A DNA stretch of 64,000 nt. Source: Endozoicomonas euniceicola (lineage in GTDB: Bacteria; Pseudomonadota; Gammaproteobacteria; Pseudomonadales; Endozoicomonadaceae). Shown in pieces: positions 27,013-37,037 of the stretch; the first letter of the stretch is position 1; the number at the start of each line of letters is the position of its first letter. The position numbers were made by a program, and so were the translations under genes. The DNA is taken from positions 620,001-684,000 of the forward strand of contig NZ_CP103300.1 of assembly GCF_025562755.1 (NCBI RefSeq). The letters are read 5' to 3'. The notes under the pieces are model-generated. The model was given only the letters and a program-made list of their open reading frames with translations, searched no databases and was not told the DNA's origin.

Positions 27013-30000
27013 GAGGTAAACCAGCCAAACAGGGATTCATCAAACTTGAACAGCATACTGAGGTGAACGCCTTCGGCATTGTATTTCTCGCTATCAAGGT
27101 CTTTATCAGAAAAACCAACAACGTTGTAGTAAGCACCAACACGGAGGTTGCGCACCACCAGGTAGTAAATACCTGCGCCAGCGGACCAGCGCAGACTGTC
27201 TGTACCATCAACACCCAGTACACCGGCACGCAGGTCAAGATCCCAGCGGCGATTAAGGTTCCAGGTTAACCGGGCATCACTGACCCAGCTCTGACTGTTG
27301 TACTGGTAATCTTCCAGAGTCGTACATACCCATTTACTGCCGATACGACCGGACATGGTCAGGTCTTTATCGATCTGCCGGTTCTGGTGAGTAGACACTA
27401 AATGGACGGTACGGTTATCCGCCGCATTCATACCCCGTTCCTTTTTCCATTCATACAGGTACAGACCATGCTGGGTGTTGTCCTGTTTAGGGCGGCGGGC
27501 CAGCCCCAGGGTCAGGGCATGTTTTTCCCGACAACTGGCGTCTTCTGCCTTGGGTTGTTCCAGCCGGAACCGGGTTCTGACCAGTCCGCTCCAGTCAAGG
27601 TTCAGGCGTCGGGCAACGGCGGCATCAAGGCCATAATAGTTCTGGGACTTACCGTTGCGGTATTCAATTCGCCCCGTGGCCCGCTGGTTGGCATGGCGCT
27701 TGTCCTGAACGCCCATAGACACGGCAACACCGTCGTTATTACCTTTGCCGCTGACAGTATTGATCACCTCAAGGCTTGGGGTGATGGTCAACCCTTTGGT
27801 CAGGGTGACAGAAGTATCGGCACCGTTTACCCACTCCATGGCTTTGCCATCCGTCGCCCCACGCATACGGTACTCAGAATAGGTTTTGGTTTTCGGCAGC
27901 CATTCGCTTTTAACACCCACAGAGAACTGGTTACGGTCACTGCCCGAAGCCACCGGACTCAGGTTTTCATCGCGCTCAACACGACCGTAGGCGCTTACTT
28001 TCTCATGAACTTTCCAGTTAGTTTCCAGGGCGAAACGCTTGCGGGAATTGGTCAGAGCCTGCTCATACTCAGCCTTGACCGATGCGTCCTTCTCCAACAG
28101 CTTGAAGCTTTTTTCCGCCCCCACCTGTCCGGTGCCGTAACGGTCGTTATCGTTTTCATTGCGCTGGCGAATATAACGACTACCCACTGACAGCTTCCAG
28201 CCATCACCCACCTTATGATCCAGATAAGCCCCCAGGCTATCGCCCTGGGAAGAACCATTGTTATCCAGTGACTGACTGACTTCCGCTTCAGCCCGCAGGC
28301 TGGTGTTATCGGTCAGTTGTTGTCTGTGCTTCAGACGGGTCTCTTCCCGGCCTGATGAAATGCCGCTGGCGCTATTCTTATAGCCTTCGTCTGCCCTGGC
28401 CCAGGTCAGCTCTGTCTCGGATGCGCTGTTCCATTTATGCTTCAGTTTGACCCGGGCTGCATCTCCGCTAACGTTTTCTACTGCACTTTTGTCACTACTG
28501 CCGTTAACCGGTGATTTGCCGGTCATATGCGCCGCTGAAACGGCAATGGTTGTTTTCTCTGACGGTTTATATTCCACCCAGGCACCGCTGAGGTCACTGC
28601 CTTCCGTCGTATGTTCGTTGCGGGTATAGCTGGCTCCCACTTTCATTTGTTCATTAATGGTCTGTTCTGCCCGTACACCGGCTACGGTATAGGCTTCGCC
28701 TCCGTCCCTGAGGTCATAGGAGACCCGGATTCGCTGAACATTGCCTTTATCATCCCGACTGTGAATCGGTTTGCTGAATTTCAGATAGCCGCTGAACTCA
28801 TCAAGGGTATAGTCGCTTCCCCGGCTCATGGTTTCGCTGTTTATAACCAGACCCGGATTGTCAGGATGGAAGGCTTCAAGAACAACCGTTTCACTGTGTC
28901 GCTCAATGGGCGCACCCTGCAACCGGTAGTTCATGGCTGTACCATCGGGCTGAAGGGTTTCGGTACGGTGGCTGTTTTCCGGACGGGCGGCAAAACCGTG
29001 AATACGGGTGTCGCCGTTATCGTAAATGGCATTAACACCATTCAGGTTGCGCTGAATTTTAGCGAGATTGTGCTCAGAACTGTGGGCGTCTGTCTGGTAA
29101 TCGCCCCACATAATGCTGCTGCGGTCTTTTTCAACTTTGGCATAGAGCTTACTGCGGCTTTGTGCCTCGTAGCCTTTCTGGCTGGCGTCCCCGGTAATAG
29201 GATAATAATCGTCCGGATTGGTGTCCCGGAACAATTCTGTATCTTTAGCCTTTTTGCTGTCATAAGACAGGGTCAGCTGAGTGTCTTTAGCAATTTCCCC
29301 TTTCATAAACAGAGCAGCCCTGGCATCGGTGCTGGAGCCGTTTTTAATGGAATCCAGTTCTGATAAAGCACCGTTGACACGACCGTGTCCGGCATTCAGT
29401 TCTACCAGGCCCGCCGCAATCAGGGGTCGAGGAGCAGCGACCTGGGTAATCTGAGCATCCGATTTCAGCTCTCCGGTAGACGCACGCAGCGTCACAGGGC
29501 CGGAAGTATTGCCGGAGCGCAGATTCACCGTCAGCTCCCCTTGGTCAACCCGCACCTGGTGTCCCGGTTCCTGATCCTGGATATCTGTTTCATGCCAGCG
29601 TCCGGCAGAGGCTTCGAGGGTGACAAAGTATACGCCCCTGGCTGGCAGACCATTTTTATCCAACAGCTTTATAGTGACCGGAAGCAAACTGCGACCGTCG
29701 TCGGCTGCCAGAGTCTCTGCTGCCGGTTTAATTGCGATGCTGTCAGCAGCGGCTGACTGGGTAAAGATCCCGCTGGCAAGAATGCGCTCATTGCCAAACA
29801 TATCCGTCGTCTTGACCTCTACCTGATTTTCACCGTCTTCCAGGACAACGCCGTACCAGGCCATTAACTGTGCCTGTTCCCGGCTGTTCAGCATCTGTTC
29901 GCCCAGCCGGTCATGGCTGACTGGCTCGCCATTGACGTACAACAATGGCTCAACACCGGCACGAACCACGGCCATAAAACGACCATCGGCCTGTGCGTTT

Positions 30001-33000
30001 TCAGGCCATAGCCAGTCACCGTTTACTGCCTGCTCCCTGGTAATCTGTTTCACCGCCTCGTCGGGGACTGGAATGGAGGCTGGTTTTATGCTTGATTGAA
30101 CGTTGGTCTGCTCAGAGCCTGTATTACTGGAACGGGCGTTAATGGATGCTGTGTTAGCGTCAGTTGTCTTCTGATTATCGTTGTTATTAGTGGGCGCACG
30201 AACCACACCGTGAGACAGGTCGCCAGTGTTATCCGCTTTATCGGAGCGCTGTGAACGACTGTATTTTGCCGCGTCATCCAGCAACCACTCACCGCTGATG
30301 CTTTCGTTACGGGCTTTGATCTGGTCGAACACTGTCTGGTAATCACCAGTGGGGCACTGTGCCGCAAAATCCGCCCGGTGCATTTCGCCGGGGGCAATAT
30401 CCACAAACCGGCTGTCTCCCGCGGCAGCGTTACGGTTGTCGATGGGTTTCAGGGTCAGCCCATCCGGCATAGTCACCGGATCCACCTTGAGTACATGCTG
30501 ACCGGGACGAATCCCCATCAAACTGTACTGGCCGTTTTCATCGGTAATGACCCAGGTTCCGTCTTCCATATACAGACGAACACCACCAATGGGCCACTCC
30601 CCCGGTGTTTGCAGGCTATTGCAGTCCTTGTCCACATAAAGCTTGCCAAAGATAATGCCTTTGTCCGACAGCACGCCGGTCATGGCCACGTTGACCTGGG
30701 CTTTGGCTTCGTTGGAGCTGACTGTCTGGCCAGTAACATCTCGCCTGGCCGTGGCCGTTGCCCGATTGATGCCATCACCGTCAATGCCTCCGGCACCTGC
30801 CTTCAGGGCATAAGTGATGGTGACTTCACCGTTGGTATCAAGGGCAGGGTTAGTTCTGATCCTGAAGGTCAGTTCCGGGCCAGCCCCCCCTTCCGGGTCG
30901 TCTGCCTGCTTGCCGTTTATACGAGCACTGCCTTTCATATATTTAAAACCAAGGGGCAGCCTGTCGTTTATTTGCAGGTTATAGAGTTTGACATCAAGGT
31001 TGTTTTTAACTTTCAGCTCGTAAGCCACCAGCTCACCGGGCGCTACTTCTTTTTGTTTTGCTTCTTTCTCCAGGGTCAGGCCACTGGCCGCAGCCACCGG
31101 GTCCAGAGGTACGTCAAAATGAGCTAGCCTTCTGTGCTTATCCACAACAAAAGAGCCTTCAATGCCGGTGATGGGTTTCTTGTCACCATTCATCCCTCCA
31201 TAGCCATAGGATGCCTCATTGATAACCATGCCGGGCATTTTCTCAGGTGCGACTTTTGACGGGAACTTGTAGGGCGGTTCTGCGGTAAACGTCTCTGGTG
31301 CTGAAGCGGTGATAAAGTAACGACCCGGCTCCAGGCGAGGATAATCGAACTGACCATCTTCACCTGTCACCATCCCCTGCCAGGGCTGTCCTGTTTCCAG
31401 ATCAATGGCGGGCTCACCATGCAGGTCAGTGAGGTTGATATAAACGCCATCTACCATTGAAAGGTTGCTTGAGTCGAATACCCGTCCCTGGGGGCTGACA
31501 TCAACGGTATGCTGGTAACGCTTGTCGGTTAGCGGATCAACGACGGTTGCCGTAAGAGTGTCATTCTGCTCCGACTGCAAAATACACTGACTGCCGGGCA
31601 AGCTATAGTCAGGCTGCTGACTGTCAGACTGACACAGCTGACCACCACCCTGCTTATTCCTGAACAGTCGCAGAGGAGACTGACTACGAAACAGCCCGGT
31701 ATCAGAGCCTGTCTCCTGCAGCAGCACACGAATGTTGTCGTTCAGGCCTGAGCGAACACTGACTTCAACGGTATCTACGACTTCTTTGGAAACCCTGAAA
31801 TTGCCGCCTTCCAGCTCCAGATAGACATCGAACTGAGGCCTGCCGCTGTCTTCCTTCAGGTAATACTGACCGGCACGATAAAAGTTACCGGTAAATTTCG
31901 GTGTTTTGGTAAAATCAGCCGGCTCGATAAAACGAATAATAATATCGTCTTCAGGCTCATTGCCATCGGCAATCACTGTCGTCCGAACCAGATTACTGTA
32001 GACTTTTGCAGCGCTGGTGCCATCCAGGGAGATAAAGGCTTGTTGCTTAATCAGCGTATCTTTTCGGGTATCTTTCGCTATCCTGACAGAAAAGGTCAGA
32101 TGACGTTTATCGTCAATGACCAGCTGGTCGGGATGAACAATCGCACCGACTCGCGTGACCGGTGTCGTTTTATCCCAACGGTCAAAACTCACCCACTCCC
32201 GGTTTTCAGTAAAAACAATAACCTTCGCCTGAACCGGCGAGATCACAGGTGTGAAATCAGGATTAAGTTCGGTATAAACCGGCAGAATACTTTCAATAGC
32301 GATACCGTAAACTTCCTGACCGTCCACGATCAGGGTGCGACCGGGAACCTGCATGTTCCCCACATTCTGGGTGTGAATGGTGTAGGTCAGCAGCTCGTCC
32401 GCTTTGGCCCGGGATTTATCAACCTCTGCATGTAACCGAACGACACCTTTGCCAACGGTGACTGTATCGACGTTTTCACTGCTGGTAAGTCCATCGAGTC
32501 TGGAAAGTGCCGACACAGTCAGCGCAAACTGATCGTCAATGGATGCGGCTACCGGAACCGTTGCCATAACAATCAGCTCAATAAACTCGTCATGCCGGAG
32601 TGTACGGGTTTCTGTTAAGGGGGGCGTGTCAGGGGCTGGCAGTGCGCCCTTGTATTCGTACACGGCAAGGTTTTCCAGAACCGGCTCCTTACCCTCAACC
32701 ATTGCTGCATCGACTTTAAACCGATCCGGGGTATTACCGTGATTAACCAGTCTGTGAATGAAATAGACCTGCTGACCCGGAGAGGCGATCTGGTTCTGGT
32801 TCTGCTCCAGTACCGGGGCTGCCACCGGGGCTACGGCCAGGGATGACTGATTGGAGAGCAAGGTTACAGGCTGGCCATTTTTGACATCAAAAAAAACCAC
32901 CTCAGCCTGAGCCATAATGACGGTGCCAGCAGGAGTGAGGGCTTGCGCCAGGGTAGCCAACAGCATCAGCCACAGGGCAAGCATTATTTTCATACTGTGA

Positions 33001-33017
33001 TTGAAGGCTGGCGTCAT
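27009..33017 (-). CDS. Giant outer-membrane barrel with DUF11, SdrB-like and Ig-like domains
   Basis: A roughly 2000-aa protein and the centre of the surface operon. After the signal peptide comes the shared N-terminal module (TPAGTVIMAQAEVVF, LEQNQNQ, GQQVYFIHRLVNHGNT). Further segments are a Cna-like VTGEDGQFDYPRLEPG, a DUF11 domain (~690-820) and an SdrB-like domain (YVDKDCNSLQTPGEWPIGG). A low-complexity Asn/Thr linker, an invasin-like Ig domain (LLDKNGLPARGVYF) and a C-terminal part of about 700 aa of alternating strands follow, the last part reading as a barrel (GVHLSMLFKF). The start is uncertain: ATG at 33017 is listed, a TTG lies at 33047 and another ATG at 32993. Confidence 0.8.
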   Translation of the reverse strand: MTPAFNHSMKIMLALWLMLLATLAQALTPAGTVIMAQAEVVFFDVKNGQPVTLLSNQSSLAVAPVAAPVLEQNQNQIASPGQQVYFIHRLVNHGNTPDRFKVDAAMVEGKEPVLENLAVYEYKGALPAPDTPPLTETRTLRHDEFIELIVMATVPVAASIDDQFALTVSALSRLDGLTSSENVDTVTVGKGVVRLHAEVDKSRAKADELLTYTIHTQNVGNMQVPGRTLIVDGQEVYGIAIESILPVYTELNPDFTPVISPVQAKVIVFTENREWVSFDRWDKTTPVTRVGAIVHPDQLVIDDKRHLTFSVRIAKDTRKDTLIKQQAFISLDGTSAAKVYSNLVRTTVIADGNEPEDDIIIRFIEPADFTKTPKFTGNFYRAGQYYLKEDSGRPQFDVYLELEGGNFRVSKEVVDTVEVSVRSGLNDNIRVLLQETGSDTGLFRSQSPLRLFRNKQGGGQLCQSDSQQPDYSLPGSQCILQSEQNDTLTATVVDPLTDKRYQHTVDVSPQGRVFDSSNLSMVDGVYINLTDLHGEPAIDLETGQPWQGMVTGEDGQFDYPRLEPGRYFITASAPETFTAEPPYKFPSKVAPEKMPGMVINEASYGYGGMNGDKKPITGIEGSFVVDKHRRLAHFDVPLDPVAAASGLTLEKEAKQKEVAPGELVAYELKVKNNLDVKLYNLQINDRLPLGFKYMKGSARINGKQADDPEGGAGPELTFRIRTNPALDTNGEVTITYALKAGAGGIDGDGINRATATARRDVTGQTVSSNEAKAQVNVAMTGVLSDKGIIFGKLYVDKDCNSLQTPGEWPIGGVRLYMEDGTWVITDENGQYSLMGIRPGQHVLKVDPVTMPDGLTLKPIDNRNAAAGDSRFVDIAPGEMHRADFAAQCPTGDYQTVFDQIKARNESISGEWLLDDAAKYSRSQRSDKADNTGDLSHGVVRAPTNNNDNQKTTDANTASINARSSNTGSEQTNVQSSIKPASIPVPDEAVKQITREQAVNGDWLWPENAQADGRFMAVVRAGVEPLLYVNGEPVSHDRLGEQMLNSREQAQLMAWYGVVLEDGENQVEVKTTDMFGNERILASGIFTQSAAADSIAIKPAAETLAADDGRSLLPVTIKLLDKNGLPARGVYFVTLEASAGRWHETDIQDQEPGHQVRVDQGELTVNLRSGNTSGPVTLRASTGELKSDAQITQVAAPRPLIAAGLVELNAGHGRVNGALSELDSIKNGSSTDARAALFMKGEIAKDTQLTLSYDSKKAKDTELFRDTNPDDYYPITGDASQKGYEAQSRSKLYAKVEKDRSSIMWGDYQTDAHSSEHNLAKIQRNLNGVNAIYDNGDTRIHGFAARPENSHRTETLQPDGTAMNYRLQGAPIERHSETVVLEAFHPDNPGLVINSETMSRGSDYTLDEFSGYLKFSKPIHSRDDKGNVQRIRVSYDLRDGGEAYTVAGVRAEQTINEQMKVGASYTRNEHTTEGSDLSGAWVEYKPSEKTTIAVSAAHMTGKSPVNGSSDKSAVENVSGDAARVKLKHKWNSASETELTWARADEGYKNSASGISSGREETRLKHRQQLTDNTSLRAEAEVSQSLDNNGSSQGDSLGAYLDHKVGDGWKLSVGSRYIRQRNENDNDRYGTGQVGAEKSFKLLEKDASVKAEYEQALTNSRKRFALETNWKVHEKVSAYGRVERDENLSPVASGSDRNQFSVGVKSEWLPKTKTYSEYRMRGATDGKAMEWVNGADTSVTLTKGLTITPSLEVINTVSGKGNNDGVAVSMGVQDKRHANQRATGRIEYRNGKSQNYYGLDAAVARRLNLDWSGLVRTRFRLEQPKAEDASCREKHALTLGLARRPKQDNTQHGLYLYEWKKERGMNAADNRTVHLVSTHQNRQIDKDLTMSGRIGSKWVCTTLEDYQYNSQSWVSDARLTWNLNRRWDLDLRAGVLGVDGTDSLRWSAGAGIYYLVVRNLRVGAYYNVVGFSDKDLDSEKYNAEGVHLSMLFKFDESLFGWFTS

Positions 33018-33115
33018 ACCACGGGTACTGCTTTGGGATATGGGCAAAGGAAGCCCCCCGCTGCCTTCTGTTTCTTAGTCACAGAGGCAGCGAAAGGAAT
33101 ACTTTGGATCAGGGG

Positions 33116-35902
33116 TTAATCAAGTTTGACGGTAAAGCGAACCTCGACGGATTCGCCGGGCTTCAGGATACCACCTTTAGTCTCATCAGCACCTTTACCC
33201 ACATTGAACTGGATGTTGGCTCCGGTTGAACTGCTGGCCAGCTTGCCTGTGCCTTTAGCCACATAATCCGATCCAACGACATACGTCGTGAAGTTTGGAG
33301 CGGCATCTTTGATAACCACATTTTCAGCATCATTTGAGCCTTTATTGGTCACAACTATCTGCCATACGGCGTAGTCTTCACCTGGCCTGGCGTTTTCTGC
33401 GGCGTTGGTCTGGAAGTCAGTCGTCGTCAGATATTTGCTTTCTGCAATGATGGCTGCATCGTCTTTACCCTTGCCTGTCAGCACTTTTACCTGCTTAACT
33501 GCATCCAGCTGGCTGCTGATAACGGTGGTTGAGTCGACCAGAGTTGCTTTAACTCTCATCGTTTTATCCTCAGCTGTCAGCTCAAGGTTGAAAGTCTGAC
33601 CAGCGGCAGCGTTGGCCGGGGCGCTGATTTCAACAGTGACTTCCACCTTGCTCCCCGGTTTCAGGGCCATAACAATGTTGTCGATTGGGGTTTGGGTACT
33701 TTTTTCCAGAAGTCTGTAGTTCCAGCTATCCATACCCTGACCTTTCTTACCATTGATGGTGATATTCAGATCAACGTTACCCTTGTTCTCCAGAATGTGT
33801 TGATGGTGAGCAACACCGCCCGCTTCAATGGTTTGAACGCCGGGAGGGGAGAAGATCAGAACTGGGCTTTTCTTCACCGTGATCTGGTTGGTAGTGAAGT
33901 TCCCCATCACGCTACGAGTAGTAGAATTGGCGTCAAACTCAATTTCATAATCACCGGCTTTCGCAGACTCAGGCACTTCGACCCTTGCCAGCACTTTCAT
34001 CACCGTGTTTTTCGGTAACAGCGGCGTAGTGCTGATCTGCTGGCCTGTGGCTGGCTCCAGCTGTTTATTATCGCTATCAACAATGCCCTGATGGTGGAAG
34101 GTCACTTTCCAGCCTGTGGTATCAGCGCCTGATGATGTCAGGGCAAAGCTGTCAGAGACGCTGGATTTGTTAGCAACAAACAGACCAAACTCCGCTATCT
34201 GCCCTGATTTGCGGTTAATGATGGAGGTGATTTGACCACCGGGGTGGTAATCGTCTTTCGCGTCAGACTTAAAGAAGTCTTTTACATCGATTTTTTCACC
34301 CTTAAAATCAACATCCTTATCCGCCTCGTCGAACTGATAGTTCGCCACATCAATTTTCTTTTCTAGTTCGGCAATCTCCTGCAACACTTCGGTAACTGTG
34401 CCTTGAGCAGTAACATCCACCACAGAAGTTGCCGTCAGCTCCGCCCTAAAGTCTTGGTCACGTTTATTCTTTCCAGGCAGTTTGGCTTTTACCATTATCC
34501 GAATAACATTACTGCCTTCGCCGTTTTTGGCTGCCAATACACTTTTCAGCTCGCCGGTATCAATTATGCCGTCGTTATTGGTATCGGTAAGCAATACGGT
34601 ACCCTTTTCATTCCACAAGGAGAAAATGGTGCCTTCAGGGAAAGCTCTGTCTGGGACATTTTTAACCGTCAGGTTAAAGGTATCAGTACCATTACCGAGG
34701 TTGGTGATGGTGTTAATAAATTGAACCACTTCACCTTGAGCGGCACTTTTGACGGTTTCAGTGTCGCCGGAATCATCTTTGTTTCTGGCAACAACTTTGG
34801 CAACCTGGGGCAGTCTTGCTGTAACAGTATTGGTTTCTACATGCTGTTTCCAACGTTCGCCATCCTTACCGCCAAATCCAACAAATGCCTTGTTTTTCAG
34901 CACTGTTCCTGCTTCAAAGCTATAGCCTGCCTGACCGTTCTCGTCTTTGTCTTTTTCATATTTCACTGTGAACTCAAAAGCTACGGTATGGCCTTTTTTC
35001 AGTTCTTTAATGCGAACTCTCATACCGTCATCATGGTTATTATCCTTGATGTACTTTGCACCAGTGGGCAGTTCAGCTATCAAGTCATTACTTTTAGTAA
35101 TTTCGATATTTTCAAGACGGCTGTCGCTTGTTTCTTTTTGATTAAGCCCGGCCAATTTCAGGTACTTCGGGAAGAAGTCATAGATTGCACCGCCGTTCTT
35201 CAGGTCAGCACCATTGTTGATGACCTGGACTCGGTATTTGACCTCACCGGTTTCCTGATCGTGGGAAATCACCTCTTTGGAAGAAACCAGAATCGTACCG
35301 TTGGATATTTTAATGGTATCTGTGTTCGCCGCAGTTTTCTGACCACCAAACGAGTTATGATCACCTTCAGCTGTTGCCTGTAAGGTCAATTCGTAACTGG
35401 GATTGGCTACATTCGCAGGCGCTCTGGCTGCCACAACAAGGTTGACGGTTTCTCCACGAGCGACTTTGACCTTCATGTCATCTCTAACCTCAGGCTCACC
35501 AGAATCAGGCTGACCATTGCCATTGGCATCGTGGTAGATCTTCAGGCTGTCCTTATCCAGTGCCGAATCCGGATTGACAATCTTCAGGGTAAACTCATCC
35601 CCGGTATTACCTTTATTGATCAGCTGATGAGCAAAATACACCAGTTGCCCCGGCGCACCGTCTTTGGTCTGGTTGTCTTTCAGTTCCGCAGAATAAACCT
35701 CAGCAACCGTAACCACCGATTCATTGGAGTGGACGGTCTTTTCGTTACCCAGGGCATCCTGATACGTAACCGTTGCCAGGTTTTTAATCTGTGTCCCTGC
35801 CGGGGTGGTGGCGGCCTGAACGGTGGCCGCCCCTAATATTCCCATTAACAGCAGGGCCCACGCCCATACCGGGAATAATTGTTTTTGTAGCCCTTTAAAC
35901 AT
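33116..35902 (-). CDS. DUF11-type repeat surface protein (928 aa)
   Basis: An exported protein; the signal peptide ends TVQA. The shared opening module is TPAGTQIKNLATVTY...SNESVVTV...GAPGQLVYFAHQLINKGNT. Several repeats follow, with calcium-loop-like DANGNGQPDSGE and DTNNDGIIDTGE. A DUF11 C-terminal module (VVIKDAAPNFTTY) ends VRFTVKLD. I use the ATG at 35902 (MFKGLQKQ); an upstream TTG would add six residues. GAGG lies 12 bp before the ATG. It precedes the giant barrel gene by roughly 100 bp. Composition is Lys/Asp-rich and acidic, unlike the downstream members. Confidence 0.85.
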   Translation of the reverse strand: MFKGLQKQLFPVWAWALLLMGILGAATVQAATTPAGTQIKNLATVTYQDALGNEKTVHSNESVVTVAEVYSAELKDNQTKDGAPGQLVYFAHQLINKGNTGDEFTLKIVNPDSALDKDSLKIYHDANGNGQPDSGEPEVRDDMKVKVARGETVNLVVAARAPANVANPSYELTLQATAEGDHNSFGGQKTAANTDTIKISNGTILVSSKEVISHDQETGEVKYRVQVINNGADLKNGGAIYDFFPKYLKLAGLNQKETSDSRLENIEITKSNDLIAELPTGAKYIKDNNHDDGMRVRIKELKKGHTVAFEFTVKYEKDKDENGQAGYSFEAGTVLKNKAFVGFGGKDGERWKQHVETNTVTARLPQVAKVVARNKDDSGDTETVKSAAQGEVVQFINTITNLGNGTDTFNLTVKNVPDRAFPEGTIFSLWNEKGTVLLTDTNNDGIIDTGELKSVLAAKNGEGSNVIRIMVKAKLPGKNKRDQDFRAELTATSVVDVTAQGTVTEVLQEIAELEKKIDVANYQFDEADKDVDFKGEKIDVKDFFKSDAKDDYHPGGQITSIINRKSGQIAEFGLFVANKSSVSDSFALTSSGADTTGWKVTFHHQGIVDSDNKQLEPATGQQISTTPLLPKNTVMKVLARVEVPESAKAGDYEIEFDANSTTRSVMGNFTTNQITVKKSPVLIFSPPGVQTIEAGGVAHHQHILENKGNVDLNITINGKKGQGMDSWNYRLLEKSTQTPIDNIVMALKPGSKVEVTVEISAPANAAAGQTFNLELTAEDKTMRVKATLVDSTTVISSQLDAVKQVKVLTGKGKDDAAIIAESKYLTTTDFQTNAAENARPGEDYAVWQIVVTNKGSNDAENVVIKDAAPNFTTYVVGSDYVAKGTGKLASSSTGANIQFNVGKGADETKGGILKPGESVEVRFTVKLD

Positions 35903-36130
35903 TGACGTTTTAATCCTCAATCAGTGTGAGCGTGTGTTGAAAAAATGAACGGTTTATTAATCGCTATTGATTAATCAAAAAAAGATTGCTGAGGCGTAAT
36001 TAAGCGAAAGGATTCCCCCAAAAAATCACTCAATATCCATTGCCGTCCAGACAAAATCAGGCAAGCACTCGCCTCCAAGCACTTACAGGTCTAAACAAAG
36101 AAGTAGTTAAACTGTTAACCGATAGCTGAG
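35903..36130 (-). other. Gap between the first two surface genes
   Basis: An AT-rich gap of 228 bp with the perfect palindrome TTGATTAATCAA at 35967-35978, a candidate operator. It may hold a second promoter for the large genes; no clear -35/-10 pair can be assigned. Confidence 0.4.
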
Positions 36131-36625
36131 TTACAGAACCTTCACCCGGTAGTGATACTGTTTAACAGCACCGGGAGCAATATCACTTTTTTCATGCCAG
36201 CGCAGGTTGGTGTATTCTGATTCAGGCACTACTACTTCCTGAAGCTTGCCCCCTTTATCTTTTATCTGTCGTTTAACAGGCTCACTGCTCCAGGTTTTGC
36301 CACCATCCAGGCTGACCTGGAATTCACTGGTTGCGGAAACGCTGGCAGAGCCCCTGAGATAGACGGTATTTGGGGAAATGGGAACAGAGATGTACTGCAT
36401 GGCCAGAGGCTTTGTCGCCCTGCTGGTGTAGGTAAGCTGGTATTCCAGTACATTGCCGGGCTCGGCCACCGAGGCTGCGTGAAGAGATTCCCTGCCCTCA
36501 TGGTTTTCAACCAGGAAGGCTTCCATTCTGGAATCCAACAACTCTTCTGCCTGAACATTACCAATGCTTAATAAAGCGACAACAGTTAAAACAGCGCTAT
36601 TAAAAAAACTCAACTGCATAGCCAT
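36131..36625 (-). CDS. Small exported DUF11-like protein, first gene of the surface operon
   Basis: A 164-aa protein with a signal peptide (cut near NVQA-EE). Its single beta domain (PGNVLEYQLTYTSRATKPL, VYLRGSASVSATSEFQVSLDGGKTW) resembles one DUF11 repeat and ends in the strand QYHYRVKVL, as the large members do (VRIQ, VKLD, VRVE). The ATG is preceded by GGAG. It could be a pilot subunit or cap of the assembly; that is inference. An AT-rich promoter region lies upstream. Confidence 0.8.
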   Translation of the reverse strand: MAMQLSFFNSAVLTVVALLSIGNVQAEELLDSRMEAFLVENHEGRESLHAASVAEPGNVLEYQLTYTSRATKPLAMQYISVPISPNTVYLRGSASVSATSEFQVSLDGGKTWSSEPVKRQIKDKGGKLQEVVVPESEYTNLRWHEKSDIAPGAVKQYHYRVKVL

Positions 36626-37037
36626 TTTTACGCTCCAGAAGACTTATATAATTAATAAAGTGTCAGAGTTATGCAAAATGTATGAATAAATAAACAATCC
36701 GTTTCTTATGCTGGCTGTTTTTCATTCATACATACGACAACATTTAATTAATTAAAAACAATTATGTAATTTAAGGTTATATTTCATGTTAGGAAGGGAT
36801 AGTAAAAATTTTGTAATAATCTTTATATAAGCAAATACCGCAAACACACATACAAAAGAACTCAGGCTTTACAGGTTGAATAACTACTATTGGCCAATTA
36901 AACGACGAGTTGTTTAAATCACCACCACCTGACAACTTGCTGACAATCTGCATATACAATAAAAATATGTACTTAATAAGCATCAGGCTGGCTTGCGGGA
37001 ATATTCACCAGCGCTGACACTTCGCTCAATCAGAAAA
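36626..37037 (-). other. AT-rich promoter region of the surface operon
   Basis: About 410 bp of markedly AT-rich DNA between yebC and the operon. Candidate -10-like TATATAA lies near 36646. A 64-aa frame at 36789-36983 has no ribosome site and no similarity and is not called. Low GC may indicate H-NS-type silencing; this is not testable here. Confidence 0.5.

Noticed and set aside
34403..35383. 326-aa plus-strand frame inside the 928-aa surface gene
   Set aside because: Shadow frame; no family features, and the minus-strand protein is well supported.
36789..36983. 64-aa minus-strand frame upstream of the surface operon
   Set aside because: AT-rich intergenic DNA, no ribosome site, no recognisable features.
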